Below, piece after piece: positions 24,560-37,032 of a DNA stretch of 64,000 nt. Origin of the DNA: Diphasiastrum complanatum (Eukaryota > Streptophyta > Lycopodiopsida > Lycopodiales > Lycopodiaceae); contig CM055097.1 of NCBI GenBank assembly GCA_029204225.1, positions 67,306,972 through 67,370,971 of the forward strand, given 5' to 3'. Made by a program: the position numbers and the translations under genes. Position 1 is the stretch's first letter; every line of letters starts with the position of its first letter. A model generated the notes under the pieces. It was given only the letters and a program-made list of their open reading frames with translations, searched no databases and had not been told where the DNA came from.

Positions 24560-24915
24560 GTCCCTTCAACTCATCTTGAGCGACATGAACTTCTTTCCCA
24601 AGAAGAGACGAGTCGATACATCTGTTGTTTCGTATAGACCAGTAAGAATGTCCCATGCCTCTTTGGAGCTGGAACAATTAGCTACATGAGCTATTTGTGA
24701 ATCTTTGAGATTCAGAGATATAATGGCAAGAGCTTTGCCATCCTTAGCTTCCCATGAGGTCAGCATGTCAGGTTTAGTCGACTTGGCTATTAAACCGTTG
24801 ACGTATTCTCATAGTTCTTTTTTTGTGAGTATCATCTTCATCTTGAAATTCCATATGTGGAAGTCATTACCGTTGAACTTGTTGATCAAGCAGATTTCTG
24901 AAGATGTTCGTTCCA
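24560..24915 (-). pseudogene. Element X gag (UBN2 type), truncated
   Basis: It starts at an ATG at 24915-24913. The reading contains FNGNDFHIWNFKMKMIL, one stop at about residue 36, then LTSWEAKDGKALAIISLNL and SKEAWDILTGLYE, the W-x-x-L/I pattern of copia gag. It ends without a zinc knuckle. The following ~300 bp (24254-24560) are unreadable remnants leading into RT. Confidence 0.75.
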
Positions 24916-24975
24916 TGATGAATGATCTAAATATAGTAAAACAGTTTTGAATACTAATAGTAGTTTGGAACAATG

Positions 24976-24987
24976 GCTCTGATACCA
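24976..24987 (-). promoter_or_regulatory. tRNA-Met primer-binding site of element X
   Basis: On the minus strand it reads TGGTATCAGAGC, complementary to the 3' end of initiator tRNA-Met. It lies three bases inside the 5' LTR (24991-25877). Confidence 0.9.
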
Positions 24988-24990
24988 CTC

Positions 24991-25877
24991 TGTTGGAGGG
25001 CTCTCGAAGATATTAGGTGCGAAATAGGAAACAGAGCTCACCGGAACTTCACCAAACTACAACATCAACATTGACTTAGATCAAATGGAAGAATGTCTGG
25101 TAGGTGTCAAAGACAACTATGAAGAGAGTGAAACAATTAGACATCTGAGACAACCATGCTACCTTGGAGATTAGACATTCCAAATTGAGTCAGCGTCATT
25201 GAGAAAGAAAATTATCAGAAAGCATTCGTAGTGGAATACACATAAGAAAATCGAGAATCTGAAATAAACTTATTGTGAATACAATGATCAAAAAATGATC
25301 TTGTGCCCAAGAATGGTTCACAATAGTGACACACTATGTTCAATGATCTTACTTAGCTAGCTATAGATTAAATAACTATCTCTATTCCTTGAATAGCTTT
25401 CACTCTCTCGGATATCTCTGATTCAGTGGAATCAGATAGTTAAGACACAATGGAATTCGTGCAGGAACTCTGATTTGCTCTTCTCCACTTGCATGTGTGT
25501 TTATTACGTGAGTTGTTGTTATGTATATATACATGGACCAGTTAAGAGAATGTGTGAGCAATGAGCGTGAAACAACATAGTTACTAAAAAGGAACTAAAG
25601 TGAACTGTGACATGGTCTGCGTCGGACGGGGTAGTGTGGATGACGTGGACCTCAAACTTGAAGAGTTTGTCGTCGATCTTGCTTCTGCTCCAATTGGTTG
25701 ATTGCACAGACGTTTGACTTTAGAGAGTAAGGCTGTAGTGTTGTTGTAGAGAGCGAGAGAAAGTGTATATTTACATATTGTACTGGTGCTTAGGACAAAA
25801 TCAAATGATCGGCTTCTGATGACCAGAATTCTGATGATTCGAATTCATGTGATTGGGAGTGATGCTTAATTTCAACA
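24991..25877 (-). repeat. 5' LTR of element X
   Basis: An 887-bp repeat beginning tgttgg and ending caaca (plus strand), homologous to 21541-22816. It abuts the PBS on its left and the RNase H relic of element O on its right. Confidence 0.88.
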
Positions 25878-26223
25878 AAACTGTCTACAACTCGTTTCTC
25901 TCAACCAGGTCCTTGATCAAATGATACTTAATAGCAATGTGTTTCATTCTTGAGTAAAACACATGATCCTTTGTCTGATGTATTGCAGATGTGTTGTCCA
26001 TGTATAAGATTAGTGGCCCGTTGATGCTCTCTCCCAAACCATCTAGAAATTGTCTGAGCCATGTTAGCTCATTAGCCATTTTGGCTGCAGCAACATATTC
26101 TGTCTCGCATGATAATTGAGCAGTTATGGTTTGCTTTCTGAGGATCCATATAACAGCTGCATTGGCTGCTATTGTGCATCCTCTCGAGACACTTTTGGGA
26201 TCATCTTTGATTGATGCCCAACT
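25878..26223 (-). pseudogene. Older copia relic O: RNase H part
   Basis: On the minus strand, 26210-25885 reads through the RNase H domain: SWASIKDDPKSVSRGCT, QLSCETEYVAAAKMANELTWL, LILYMDNTSAIH and HIAIKYHLIKDLVE. The acidic catalytic positions are readable. The reading frame is the continuation of 32347-32684 across element Y. The 3' end is lost where element X is inserted. Confidence 0.85.
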
Positions 26224-26497
26224 AGTTAGAATTAAAGTAGATTCATTGTGCTACTGTATTGTGGGTCCTATCAGTGGATAAGGATCAGTTGGCCTCGCCA
26301 CGAGGCAAGTCGACAGGACACGCGTCCCGCCAACGGCAACCTGGGTCATACATGGGTTGCCTGAGTGAACAACTATATGTACAGTGTAATTTCGTTTTGA
26401 GAAATACAGTTGCTATGTGAGCTTGCTGTGGAGAGTGTTTTCTGTTTGTGTTACTGTGTAGCATGATCTATGTTCCTGTGCAAAGCAAATTCTAAGT
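26224..26497 (+). repeat. 5' LTR of element Y
   Basis: 274 bp with inverted termini agttagaatt and aattctaagt, immediately followed by the PBS. Its partner is 32073-32346. Confidence 0.93.
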
Positions 26498-27879
<1,382 letters not shown>

Positions 27880-28436
27880 ATGACAAACATGGGAGAGTCC
27901 ATTTTGAATGAAAGTAGCAAATTGGACGAGATTTCCAACTATGCAGTGTGGAAATTCAAAATGAAAAACATACTAATGGAGAAAGACGTGTGGAAAGTCG
28001 TCACAGGTGATGAGAGAAGCCGCCAAATGAAGCGGATATCAAAGTGTTCGACAAAAAGATGAGGAAAGATTTGACCTTCATTAACTTGTCAGTGAAGGAT
28101 CACATCATTACCCACATATGTGATGCTGTGACACCCAGACAGGCATGGGATGTGCTAAAAAAGCAGTTCGAGATGTCAAATCCGTCAAGAATCATGTTTT
28201 TGAAGTCAAAGTTGAATAGTGCCCGCATGGAGCAAGGAGAGCACATTCAGACGTACATGACCAGAATCAAGACAATGAGGGATGAACTGCATTCTATTGG
28301 TGAGCGCATACGTGATGTGGAGCTGGTGCACAATGCATTGTGCGGCATTGCAGAACCCTATCAGATGTTTGTGAGCGGAATAGCATCAAGAGAAAGGTTG
28401 CCAACCTTTGACGAGCTCATAGGAATCTTGATGTAG
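27880..28436 (+). pseudogene. Element Y gag (UBN2)
   Basis: It begins at ATG 27880 (MTNMGESILNESSKL, then YAVWKFKMKNILMEKDVW). A frameshift near 28045 moves it into the next frame, which reads DLTFINLSVKDHIITHI and AWDVLKKQFEMSNPSRI. A TAG at 28434-28436 sits where the family usually has a Gln-rich continuation. It is the capsid-like protein of a copia element, with at least two disabling changes. Confidence 0.88.
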
Positions 28437-28454
28437 GAAGAGCAACGGCGAGAA

Positions 28455-31400
28455 ATGGTGAAAGCTAGACGTCAAAATATTGACAATCAGGCACTTGCGA
28501 CACGCCAAAACAAGGCAAGGGCAAGGGCAAGAAGAAGTCTAAGCAGCAATTTGCCAAACCTATCATGTGCCAAACCCAATCAAATAGCAAAAATAATGAA
28601 ATTCAAGGAGGATGAGGGATCTTCCAGTAAGACCAAAAAGAGAGGCAAGTGCTTCCATTGTGGTAAAAAGGGCCATTGGAAAAGTGAATGTCGCAAATTC
28701 TTGGCAGATCAAGGCAAGGGAAAACCAAAGCAAGCATGTAACCTTGTCGATGAGGGTGAGATTGATGACTCTAGCATCTTCATATCTTCATTGTCATCTA
28801 ATCAAGATGATCAAGCGTGGTATATTGACTCGGGAGTCACAAGACACATGACAGGTAACAAGAATTGGTTCAGTAGCATGAAAGTGTTGGATAATGGAAC
28901 GTCCGTTTCACAGGCAAATGGCGAGGTGTGCAAGATCAAGGGGATAGGCACTGTTTCAATCCAACTACTTGATGGAAAAAGCAAGATGATCAGGGAGGTA
29001 CTTTACGTACCAGGTTTGAAGAAAAATCTACTTTCTGTTGGAGTCATTACTGATCAAAAGTTGAAGGTAGAATTCGCCCATGATCGTTGCTTTGTAAAGG
29101 ATGTGAACCAAAAGTTCAAAGTTATTGCGGATGGAGTAAGGGAGCTCAATACAAAATTGTACAGGTTGAATGCTACAATCAAGGGGCAACATGGACTTGT
29201 ATCGTCCATTCCATCGCAAACTGAGTTGTGGCATAAGAGGCTTGGTCACTTGAACTTGGGAAGTCTCAGTTTGATGAGGAAATTGGAGATGGTAATAGGA
29301 TTTTCTACCATTGAAGACCACTTGAAATCGATGTGTGAATCATGTGTATATGAGAAGAAGCATCGAGAGAACTTCAATAAAGGGGATGTTGCAAGAGCAA
29401 AGAACATCCTGGATTTAATCCACACATATTTATGTGGGCCTATAAGGACCATGTCCTTAGGTAAAGCCTTCTATTTCATGACCTTTATTGATGATATGTC
29501 ACAAAAGACGTTGATCTACTTCTTGAAGAAGAAATCAGATGCATTTGACAACTTCAAGAGCTTCAAAGCATTGGTCGAAAATCAAACAGGTAGGAAGATC
29601 AAAGTCCTAAGATCAGATAGTGGAGGTGAGTACAAGTCTAATGACTTCAATGATCTTTGTGATCAATGCGGGATTAAAAGACAATTTACGCAAGCTCATA
29701 CTCCTGCTCTCAATGGTGTAGCTGAGCGCAAGAATCGTACGATTGTAGAAAGTGCCAGATCTATGCTAGCTGAGATGAAACTACCAAAGGATTTTTGGTC
29801 AGAAGCATGCAGTACGATAGTCTATCTTCAAAATAGAAGTCCTACCATTGCCATACCAAAGATAACACCCGAGGAAGCATTCACGAAGAAGAAGCCAAAG
29901 GTGAACCACTTGCGAATCTTTGGATGTAAGGCCTTTGTACACGTTCCTAAGGAAGAGAGACGTAAACTTGATGTGAAAGCTATCAAGTGCTATTCCTAGG
30001 ATATGATGATCGTGTGAAGGGCTATAGATGTTTTGATCCAGTGGAAAACAAAGTCCATCTAAGCCGTGATGTTATCTTTGATGAATCCAAGATGTATGAA
30101 GACGAGGATGCTGAGAAGATAGATACATCCAGTGGGAAAGATGGTATAGTGAGAATACCACCTGATGATGATCCATTCATTGACCTTCCGAGTGATGAAC
30201 ATGAGGATACATCTCAGGATACTACTACTCAACCTCAAGAGACAGGTTGGAGAGGTAGGGACAAACCTTTTGGTGCAAGAAGGATTGAAATTGCAGGTGA
30301 CAAACGCAAGGAGAAGGATATACCGTGGGATACATTTTCACCAGGAAGCCGATCACCTGACAGGAGGAATCTCTCTAAGTGGTTTGAGAGATTGTTGGAG
30401 AGTCGCGACATGGATGACTTTCCAGAATCATCTAGCCAGGGAGAGCTACGAAGATCAACAAGAGAGAAGACACAACTTGAGAGGTATGAAGCAAATTATG
30501 CTCTCTTATCTAGTATTATTCAAAGCAAAGAACCTTCGACTTTTGGTGAAGTGAAGGGTGATGACATTTGGGTCAAGGCCATGGGAGAGGAGATGGAGTC
30601 AATTGCTAAGCATAGCACATGAGACTTAGTAGAACCACCAGTTGGCAAGAAACCCATTGGTTGCAAATGGGTATACAGGACTAAGTACCATGCAGATGGA
30701 AGTATAGCAAAGCACAAGGCAAGATTGGTGATCAAAGGGTATGCACAAAGTAAAGGCATCGACTATGAGGAGACCTTTGCGCCGGTATGTAAGTGGAATA
30801 CTCTATGTCTACTTGTTGCTTTAGCTTCACATTTTGGTTGGCCTTTGCATCAGATGGATGTGAAATCTGCTTTTCTGAATGGTGAGTTGGAAGAAGAGGT
30901 GTTCATGGATCAACTTGAAGGCTTTGTAGTGAAGGGACAGGAAAATAAAGTATCTCACTTGCAGGAAGCACTTTATGGTCTTAAACAGGCACCACGTGCG
31001 TGGTAGAACACACTCTAATCCAAATTTATATGTCTTATGCTTTGATGGTATGGTTGCTTTGATTGCTCTTTATGTTGATGACTTGATTATTACGGGAAAT
31101 AATCAAGAGATGATAGACATGATCAAGAAAGACCTCATGGAACAATTCAAGATGATAGATCTCAGCCTGATGCATTATTGCCTGGAGTAGAGGTGTGGCA
31201 AAAAGGACACGAAGTGGGTTTAACATAGGTGAAGTATGTCAAAGAGTTGCTGTACAAGTTTAGGTTGCAGGACTGCAAACCAATGAATACTCCTATTGAA
31301 CCAGGTAAAAAGCTTTCTAAGCTTGATGAGTCACATTCATTTGATGCTACGCTGTATAGGCAATTAGTAGGGAGATTGATTTACCTTACCACGACTAGAC

Positions 31401-32018
31401 CAGATATATGCTATGTTGTTGGCATTGTAAGTCAGTTTATGACAGCACCTACGAAAACGCATTGGAAGGCAGCTAAACGCATTTTGCGTTATGTAAAACA
31501 CTTTAGAGTATGGCTTGATTTACAAGAAGCATGATGGTTTACCTGAGTTGTGTGGCTATGTGGATGCAGATTGGGGAGGTGACTATGATGATCGTAGATC
31601 CACCACAGGGTATGTATTCCAGTTTTGTGGTAGTTGCTTTTCCTGGTCTAGTAAGAAGCAAAGTACAATTGCTCTTTCAACCACAGAGGCAGAGTATAAG
31701 GCAATGTGTAGTGCAGCACAGGAAACTATATGGTTGAGACAAATCTTGGAAGAAGTTGGCATGATGCAGAAAAATCCCACGATATTACATAGCGATAGTC
31801 AGAGTGGCATTCAGCTAGCAAAGAATCCAGTGTTCCATGCGAGAACTAAACACATTGAGATTCAGTATCACTTTATACGTGAGAGGCTGCTGAGTCGTGA
31901 AATTCATGTTGTTCATTGTAGCACAGAAGAACAACTAGCTGATATTTTCACTAAGCCACTTGTTGGAGAAAAGTTTGATAAGTTTAGATCAAAGCTTTCT
32001 GTACTTAAAGTTTGTTGA
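28455..32018 (+). pseudogene. Element Y pol: zinc knuckle, protease, integrase, RT, RNase H
   Basis: 28455-29999 is one open frame with the knuckle CFHCGKKGHWKSEC (CX2CX4HX4C), protease YIDSGVTRHMTG, the GAG-pre-integrase LWHKRLGHLNLGSL, and integrase with FIDDMS, RSDSGGEY and NGVAERKNRT. A frameshift near 29990 leads to 29987-30622, ended by TGA at 30620 in place of a Trp. RT resumes with QMDVKSAFLNGELEEEVF and hits TAG at 31004. After a small deletion the LYVDDLIITGNN box follows at about 31070, then TAG at 31188. RNase H (31515-32018) has GYVDADWGGD, STTEAEY and HSDSQSG. The domain set is complete, but five or more lesions block expression. Confidence 0.93.
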
Positions 32019-32072
32019 CTTTAAAGCTATGTATATGACTGTATATAAACTAGACTCTACTTTATGGGAGAG

Positions 32073-32346
32073 AGTTAGAATTAAAGTAGAATCACTGTGC
32101 TACTGTACTGTGGGTCCTATCAGTGGATAAGGATCAGTTGGCCTCGCCACGAGGCAAGTCGACGGGACACGCATCCTACCAACGGCAACCTGGGTCATGC
32201 ATGGGTTGCCTGAGTGAACAACTATATGTACAGTGTAATTTCATTTTGAGAAATACAGTTGCTATGTGAGCTTTCTGTGGAGAGTGTTTTATGTTTGTGT
32301 TACTGTGTAGCATGATCTGTGTTCCTGTGCAAAGCAAATTCTAAGT
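32073..32346 (+). repeat. 3' LTR of element Y
   Basis: 274 bp, the same length as 26224-26497. It is preceded by the purine tract atgggagag and followed by cagct, one half of the target duplication. Confidence 0.93.
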
Positions 32347-32684
32347 CAGCTTGCATCACTGTAGGACTCTATTTGAAGTCTTGCATTTTGAGAATAGCAG
32401 AGTTCATAGTCCTTTGTGCTCTGCAGGTACTGTAGAATTCGTTTGGCAATCTTCCAGTGTGTCGGACCTGGATTGATATTTAATTGGCTCAATCTGAACA
32501 CTACATAGGCAAATGTGTGGCCTTGTATTGTCTGCCAAGTATACTTCAAAGAACCAATAAGCCTTATGTTAGGCTTACGTTGCATAGCTTCTCGGTCTAC
32601 ATTGTCTTTGGGACAGTCTTCACTTGTCAGTATTGTGCCAGGTACCATAGGAGTGTTCACTCTCTTCCAATTTATTTTTTTCAT
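32347..32684 (-). pseudogene. Older copia relic O: RT C-terminal part
   Basis: The minus strand reads NTPMVPGTILTSEDCP, then GSLKYTWQTIQGHTFAYVV, THWKIAKRILQYLQSTKDYEL and ESYSDAS. This is the RT-connection-RNase H start of a copia element. Its frame continues at 26223-25885 once element Y is removed. Upstream (right) it is cut off at about 32684, where an unrelated plus-strand reading frame begins. Confidence 0.85.
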
Positions 32685-32892
32685 GGCTTCTAATGTCTTT
32701 GAGGTTCCTGCTTATTATGATGCAATCATTAAGAGGGAGTCTTATGAAGGAAAGAGCAATGGAAGGTTGGTTCTTGGGAAGATCCAAGAAATGGATCTCA
32801 AATCTCTTCATCAACTCAAAGGATTCTATGATTATGAATTGATCACTCATGATCGAGATGGCAAAAGGTTGGTTGGAGAAGACTACATGGAA
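32685..32892 (+). pseudogene. Unknown protein-coding fragment, left part
   Basis: The open frame starts ATG at 32685 and reads MASNVFEVPAYYDAIIK.., GRLVLGKIQEMDLKSL, FYDYELITHDRDGKRLVG and DYME. The amino-acid make-up looks like a real soluble protein, but I do not recognise the family. It is interrupted after DYME by a CACTA-like element, and its continuation is at 35278-35460. The ATG may not be the native start, because the frame stays open upstream into relic O. Confidence 0.5.
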
Positions 32893-33609
32893 CATTAGGG
32901 GATATTAGAACTTAAAATGGGCCCTTTGTCAAGATGCTTTTTTTGACTTCGCACGCTTTCAACGCTTAAGTGGCCCAATCAATGGTGTCCGCCAGTAGTA
33001 CAAACGATTGTGATTGGACCACAATTACTGTCCAAATACTCTTTTGCTGTCCGTATTTGTACACTCGAGATTGAATGACGTAAATAGTTATAAACTGTAG
33101 TCAACTAATCCCTGTAGTTTAGGAACTTCTTGTCATTCTTAGGTATACCTCTCATTCTCTTTGTTCTCATTCATACTCAACTTCCATAAAGATATTTTGG
33201 ACTAATGGCGACACACAATCAGAGACCAAGAGGAACCATTGATGCGAGCCAGGATGAAGACGAGCAGTTTATTTGGTGCGGGCCATGCAATGTCCTAGTA
33301 TTGGATCAGCGCGCATGTGTACAGATCAACAGTGAGGCAGTACAGGAGGCACGCGAACCGATAACTCGAGTATAAAAGTCGGCAGTCGATAGCGGATCAA
33401 TGCGCAGGTGAGTATAGGCCATTGTTCGTTGTGTTAAATTTTTGGATCGAATCCGAGCCTTCATACTTTTCCCATGCTGATCTTTGTTGTTTGGACGATC
33501 ACACACTTTGAAATCTTTGTAGATTAGAAGCGGCCGCCTCCACGCCAAAGGGAGAATCTAGAATATCCCCTCTGAAAGTTAGAATGTTTCATTTAGTTCT
33601 CATTTAGTA

Positions 33610-34076
33610 CTAGAGGCCATTTGCAAACCTAGTATCGGATCAGCGCGCACGTAAAAAGTCAGCAGCTACAGAATGTAGGTCGGGCGCGTCGAACCGATAT
33701 CAGACAGAAAAGTCGAAAACTAGGCGATATCGCATGGGCGCGTGGGAGTCTGGAACAAGAATATCACAATTGGGTCGGGCACACTAAACCGATATTGCCT
33801 GTTGTTAAAAAAAAAAAATAGTAACTTTTGAAGGACAACTCAAATTGAGACGATTACAACGCCATTAGAAAGCCCTTGACTAGAGCTTTTCAATGGCACC
33901 CAACATGACCCAGTTTTGAGCTACGGTTAAAGAGCTATTCTTAGTCAAAGCTCTGGGCGGTCAACAATCAACGGTCAACCTAATATCGAATCAGTGCGCG
34001 GTTGACCAATTTGACCTTGTCAGACCCTAAGGGCGCACGCCGATCCAATATTAGGGTTTTCAATTTTTTTTTTTTT

Positions 34077-34126
<50 letters not shown>

Positions 34127-34760
34127 GAAAGAGCTCGACGAGAGCTTCGCAACAACACCAGAATGACCTGATTCCGAGTTACGGTTCAAAAGTTATAGGC
34201 AGTCAAAGTTTTGGGGCCTATAACTTTGACTGCCTATAACTTTTGAACTATAACTCGGAATTAGGTCATTCTAGTGCCGTTGCGAAGCTCTCGTTGAGCT
34301 CTTTCTTAAAAAGAACCAAAAAAAAAAAATGAAAACCCTAATATTGGATCGACGCACGCCCTTAGGGTTTGACCGAGTCAAATTGGTCAACCGCGTGCCG
34401 ATCCGATATTAGGTTGACCGTTGATTGTTGACCACCCAAAACTTTGACTGAGAATATCTCTTTAACCGTAGCTCGAAACTAGGTCATGTTGGGTGCCCTT
34501 GAAAAGCTCTCATCGAGGACTTTCTAATGGTGTTGTAATTGTCTCAATCCGAGCTGTCTTTCAAAAGTTACCATTTTTTAATATCAGTTCAGCGCGCCTG
34601 ACCCAGTCGTGATATTCCTATTCAAGACTCCCATGCGTCCATCTAATATCGCCTAGTTTTCGACTTTTCTGTCTAATATCGGTTCGGCACGCCCGACCTA
34701 CATTCTGCAGTTGCTGACTTTCTACGCGCGCGCTGATCCAATATTGGGTCCGCGAATGGC
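33610..34760. repeat. Giant imperfect palindrome (~550-600-bp arms)
   Basis: The symmetry centre is at about 34216. Paired landmarks are aaaagttataggcagtcaaagtt on the left with its complement right after the centre, ggttaaagagctattc (33925) with gagaatatctctttaacc (34450), and tagtatcggatcagcgcgc (33630) with gcgcgctgatccaatattg (34728). The left arm holds a T-run of over 40 bases (34080-34125) that is short in the right arm. Confidence 0.92.
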
Positions 34761-34881
34761 TCGCACGAAGCAAACAACACGTAGGTGTCCCAATGCAAGG
34801 AGGCCACACGGAAATCCACCACCACCTCGTCCTCCACCACCACCTCCTAGGCCAACGAGCACGCCACATGACCCGCCATGA
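34756..34881 (+). other. Short open frame beginning with the histone H3 tail sequence MARTKQT
   Basis: 41 codons: MARTKQTTRR, then a Pro/Arg-rich stretch and a TGA at 34879. The first seven residues equal the histone H3 N-terminus; the rest does not match H3. Some retroelement gag proteins begin in a similar basic, proline-rich way, so this could be a gag start rather than a captured histone fragment. No evidence of expression. Confidence 0.35.
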
Positions 34882-35277
34882 CTGAAGTATATCCGAATGA
34901 TCTGTGCGTGCATGATTGCCCTCGTAAGTTTCCGTGAACGTATCGTATCTCTATGTACGGAAATTCGGTGGCCATTATTCTTTACTGATGGACCATTCAT
35001 TACTTTAGGCGCAGGTACCATGCTGTAATAATATTATTGGTGGACGTTTACAGCCCCAGATTATATGACAAATGTATGGCTGTTATTACAAGCACGCTTA
35101 ACTAATTAATGCCTGAAGTTAGAGCTAGTTTTAACCATAGTAGTTAGAATGCGGGTAGTATCGAAAACTCAAAAAACGGCAACCAAACGGTACCGGTTTC
35201 CATTCTCTCTCTACCTAACCTCTCTCTAAAGGCAAATTTTTTAAAGGGCCCATTTTAAGCCCAAATTTCCCCTAGTG

Positions 35278-35460
35278 CAAATCGAGAGGCAATTTCTTCA
35301 AGGCAATGGAAATCTTATTGGTGAGCTTATTGAGGAAGGCTAGATTTATTAGGTTTGATGCTCATCTTCACCCACTCTACTTCATGTTGGACGGAAAGTT
35401 TGGAATCTATCTTTTGATTTATGATGGTGACATTGGTGACATCAAGCAATGGTTGGACTG
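35278..35460 (+). pseudogene. Unknown protein-coding fragment, right part
   Basis: After the CACTA-like element, in the frame set by 32685-32892 and counting the 3-bp duplication once, it reads IERQFLQGNGNLIGELIEE to a TAG. An overlapping frame continues ARFIRFDAHLHPLYFMLDG and YDGDIGDIKQWLD to a TGA at about 35459, so a frameshift after GELIEE is likely. Family unknown. Confidence 0.45.
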
Positions 35461-35463
35461 AAC

Positions 35464-36531
35464 CTAAATCACTTTAGGAGGTGTCCTCTACACCTTAGAA
35501 CAGCCTTGAAGAGTCCCCAAAACTCTGATCTTCCCTCTCCTTGAATGCTAGAAAGCCTCCTCTATGAAATCACCTCTAAAACTCGCTTAGAAATCAATGC
35601 TTGGAGCAAGCAAAGCTTGCTATCTTGGTAATGTCGATTGAATTCAACTTTGCCTCTGGTTTTAGACACCTAAATACCTGCAAATGAAGTCACACAACAC
35701 CAATCTCCGATGTATTTGACTCACTTTGAGTTCTAGAATCAATGCTAGATGCTAAGATCCAATCTACACAAGATTTAGATCAAAAATTGTGATCAAATTG
35801 AATGAAAACCAAGGATTTAGCTCATTTCAGCCTTTAGGCTCTGATACCATCTAAAAATTACAGCAAATAAGGATCCTAAAACACTTGAAATAATGAGGGA
35901 AACAATAGATTATGATCTCATAAGATTAGCACAAGTTGAACCATTCAAATCCATCAAAAATCTATGCTTGAACCTCACTAAATGGCCCAAACCCTTGAAT
36001 AAGCCTTCACATGTGTGAAAGTACGGCCTTCCACAGTCTGAGTACTGTACACCAAAACTACATTCAATCCTATAATCATTAGTAATCACAAGAACTCAAA
36101 CAATTATGAACATAGAGAGCAATTGCACCATTATGAGAGAAAAATCATGAAATTGCTTGATTGATTTTGGTGAGATATCATCACCTATATATACATGATC
36201 CATCACGGTTTTGGGCAGCTATGAGTAGCCCTAAACCTATCCCTGATGCTAATTTTGGTGGATCTTTCATCCCTACCAAGTTAGGTTTGAAATCTTGGAG
36301 ATCCCTCAATGATGCAAAAATTACCAAAAATAGCTCCTATTTTTTCTCTCTTGTATCTAAGCATAATTTGGACTCATTCCAAAGGTTCTAACACTTAGGT
36401 CTACTTGAGAACATCTTTATGAATGGAATCCTATGCTATTTGGCACGTATGACAAACCACATCATGACCACCTAACCATTTACAAGTCATATGACCAAAA
36501 CTAGTCAAGCTAGAATTGTGAATTTTTAACA
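35464..36531 (-). mobile_element. Antisense copia fragment: leader, PBS and 5' LTR
   Basis: The PBS complement gctctgatacca is at 35839-35850. The LTR follows at 35851-36531 (about 680 bp) and ends, read on the minus strand, TGTTAAAAATTCAC. Its first ~45 bp are nearly identical to the LTR start at 47278, so it belongs to the same family as element V. Leader sequence extends left to about 35464 and then stops; no coding region is attached. Confidence 0.7.
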
Positions 36532-36884
36532 TCTCCCACGCCAACGCACTGCGTGAATTTGCATGCAGTGCTTGAAGAAATCAGAGAAAGATCAATATAG
36601 ATGATTTTCTTGTTGTGTCTGATTTCGAATGCAAATGCGTCTGCTGTTTATTCGTGTGTCTAAGTTTCCTTGTTCATTTGAATTTCGCACCTTGGTTGAA
36701 ACTATGTTGAATGCTACATTAATTTTATAAACGTAGATCAAGAGTGCCTGACTACACTCTGGAGGACTGTAGGAGTGATTCAGCTGGCAGTGTCCAGCGA
36801 TCGCATCTAAACTCCATCCGAGGGTAAAGAGAGTCATGGTTCCTTCGCAAAAGCCTCGCGACTGCGATTCTGATTCATTCTCAT

Positions 36885-36931
36885 CTTCAGTGGTATCAGA
36901 GCATATCACACTCTTCAGTGGTATCAGAGCC
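36885..36931 (+). promoter_or_regulatory. Tandemly duplicated tRNA-Met PBS of element Z
   Basis: tggtatcagagc occurs at 36892-36903 and again at 36920-36931, each preceded by tcttcag, with a 28-bp period. The normal state is one PBS directly after the LTR. The second copy continues into the gag leader. Confidence 0.9.
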
Positions 36932-37032
36932 GATCATCCTGTCATATTCTAACATAGCCAAGAAGCTAGCAGATCCAGGAGGCCAAGCACTCAAACAAAC
37001 AACATCAACAAGGGAACAGACTCCAAGAAACA

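Larger units (their letters stand above)
21541..25877 (-). mobile_element. Element X: copia retrotransposon with internal deletion
   Basis: The 5' LTR is at 24991-25877 (887 bp, tgttgg...caaca). The PBS gctctgatacca is at 24976-24987, three bases from it. Gag is at about 24915-24560, RT and RNase H at 24253-22889, a polypurine tract (aagggaaaa on the minus strand) at 22817-22829, and the 3' LTR ends at 22816. Zinc knuckle, protease and integrase are missing, so a deletion joins gag to RT. The 3' LTR is homologous only from about 21541 onward and carries a ~490-bp extra segment, so its outer end is rearranged. The element lies against an older copia relic (O). Confidence 0.85.
32893..35277. 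mobile_element. CACTA-like foldback transposon interrupting a reading frame (2.39 kb)
   Basis: The left end reads cattagggga and the right end, reversed, cactagggga. The terminal inverted repeats (32893-32928 and 35241-35277) also share cttaaaatgggcccttt. CACTA/En-Spm elements end in CACTA and duplicate 3 bp; here the flanks are gaa and caa, a one-base mismatch. Inside, about 33610-34205 and 34225-34760 form a giant imperfect palindrome. No transposase is recognised, so it is non-autonomous. Outside the palindrome are two short open frames, 33205-33375 and 34756-34881. Superfamily assignment is tentative; element limits and foldback are clear. Confidence 0.7.

Noticed and set aside
33980-34189. 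Lysine-rich open frame
   Set aside because: It is an artefact of the T-run within the palindrome.
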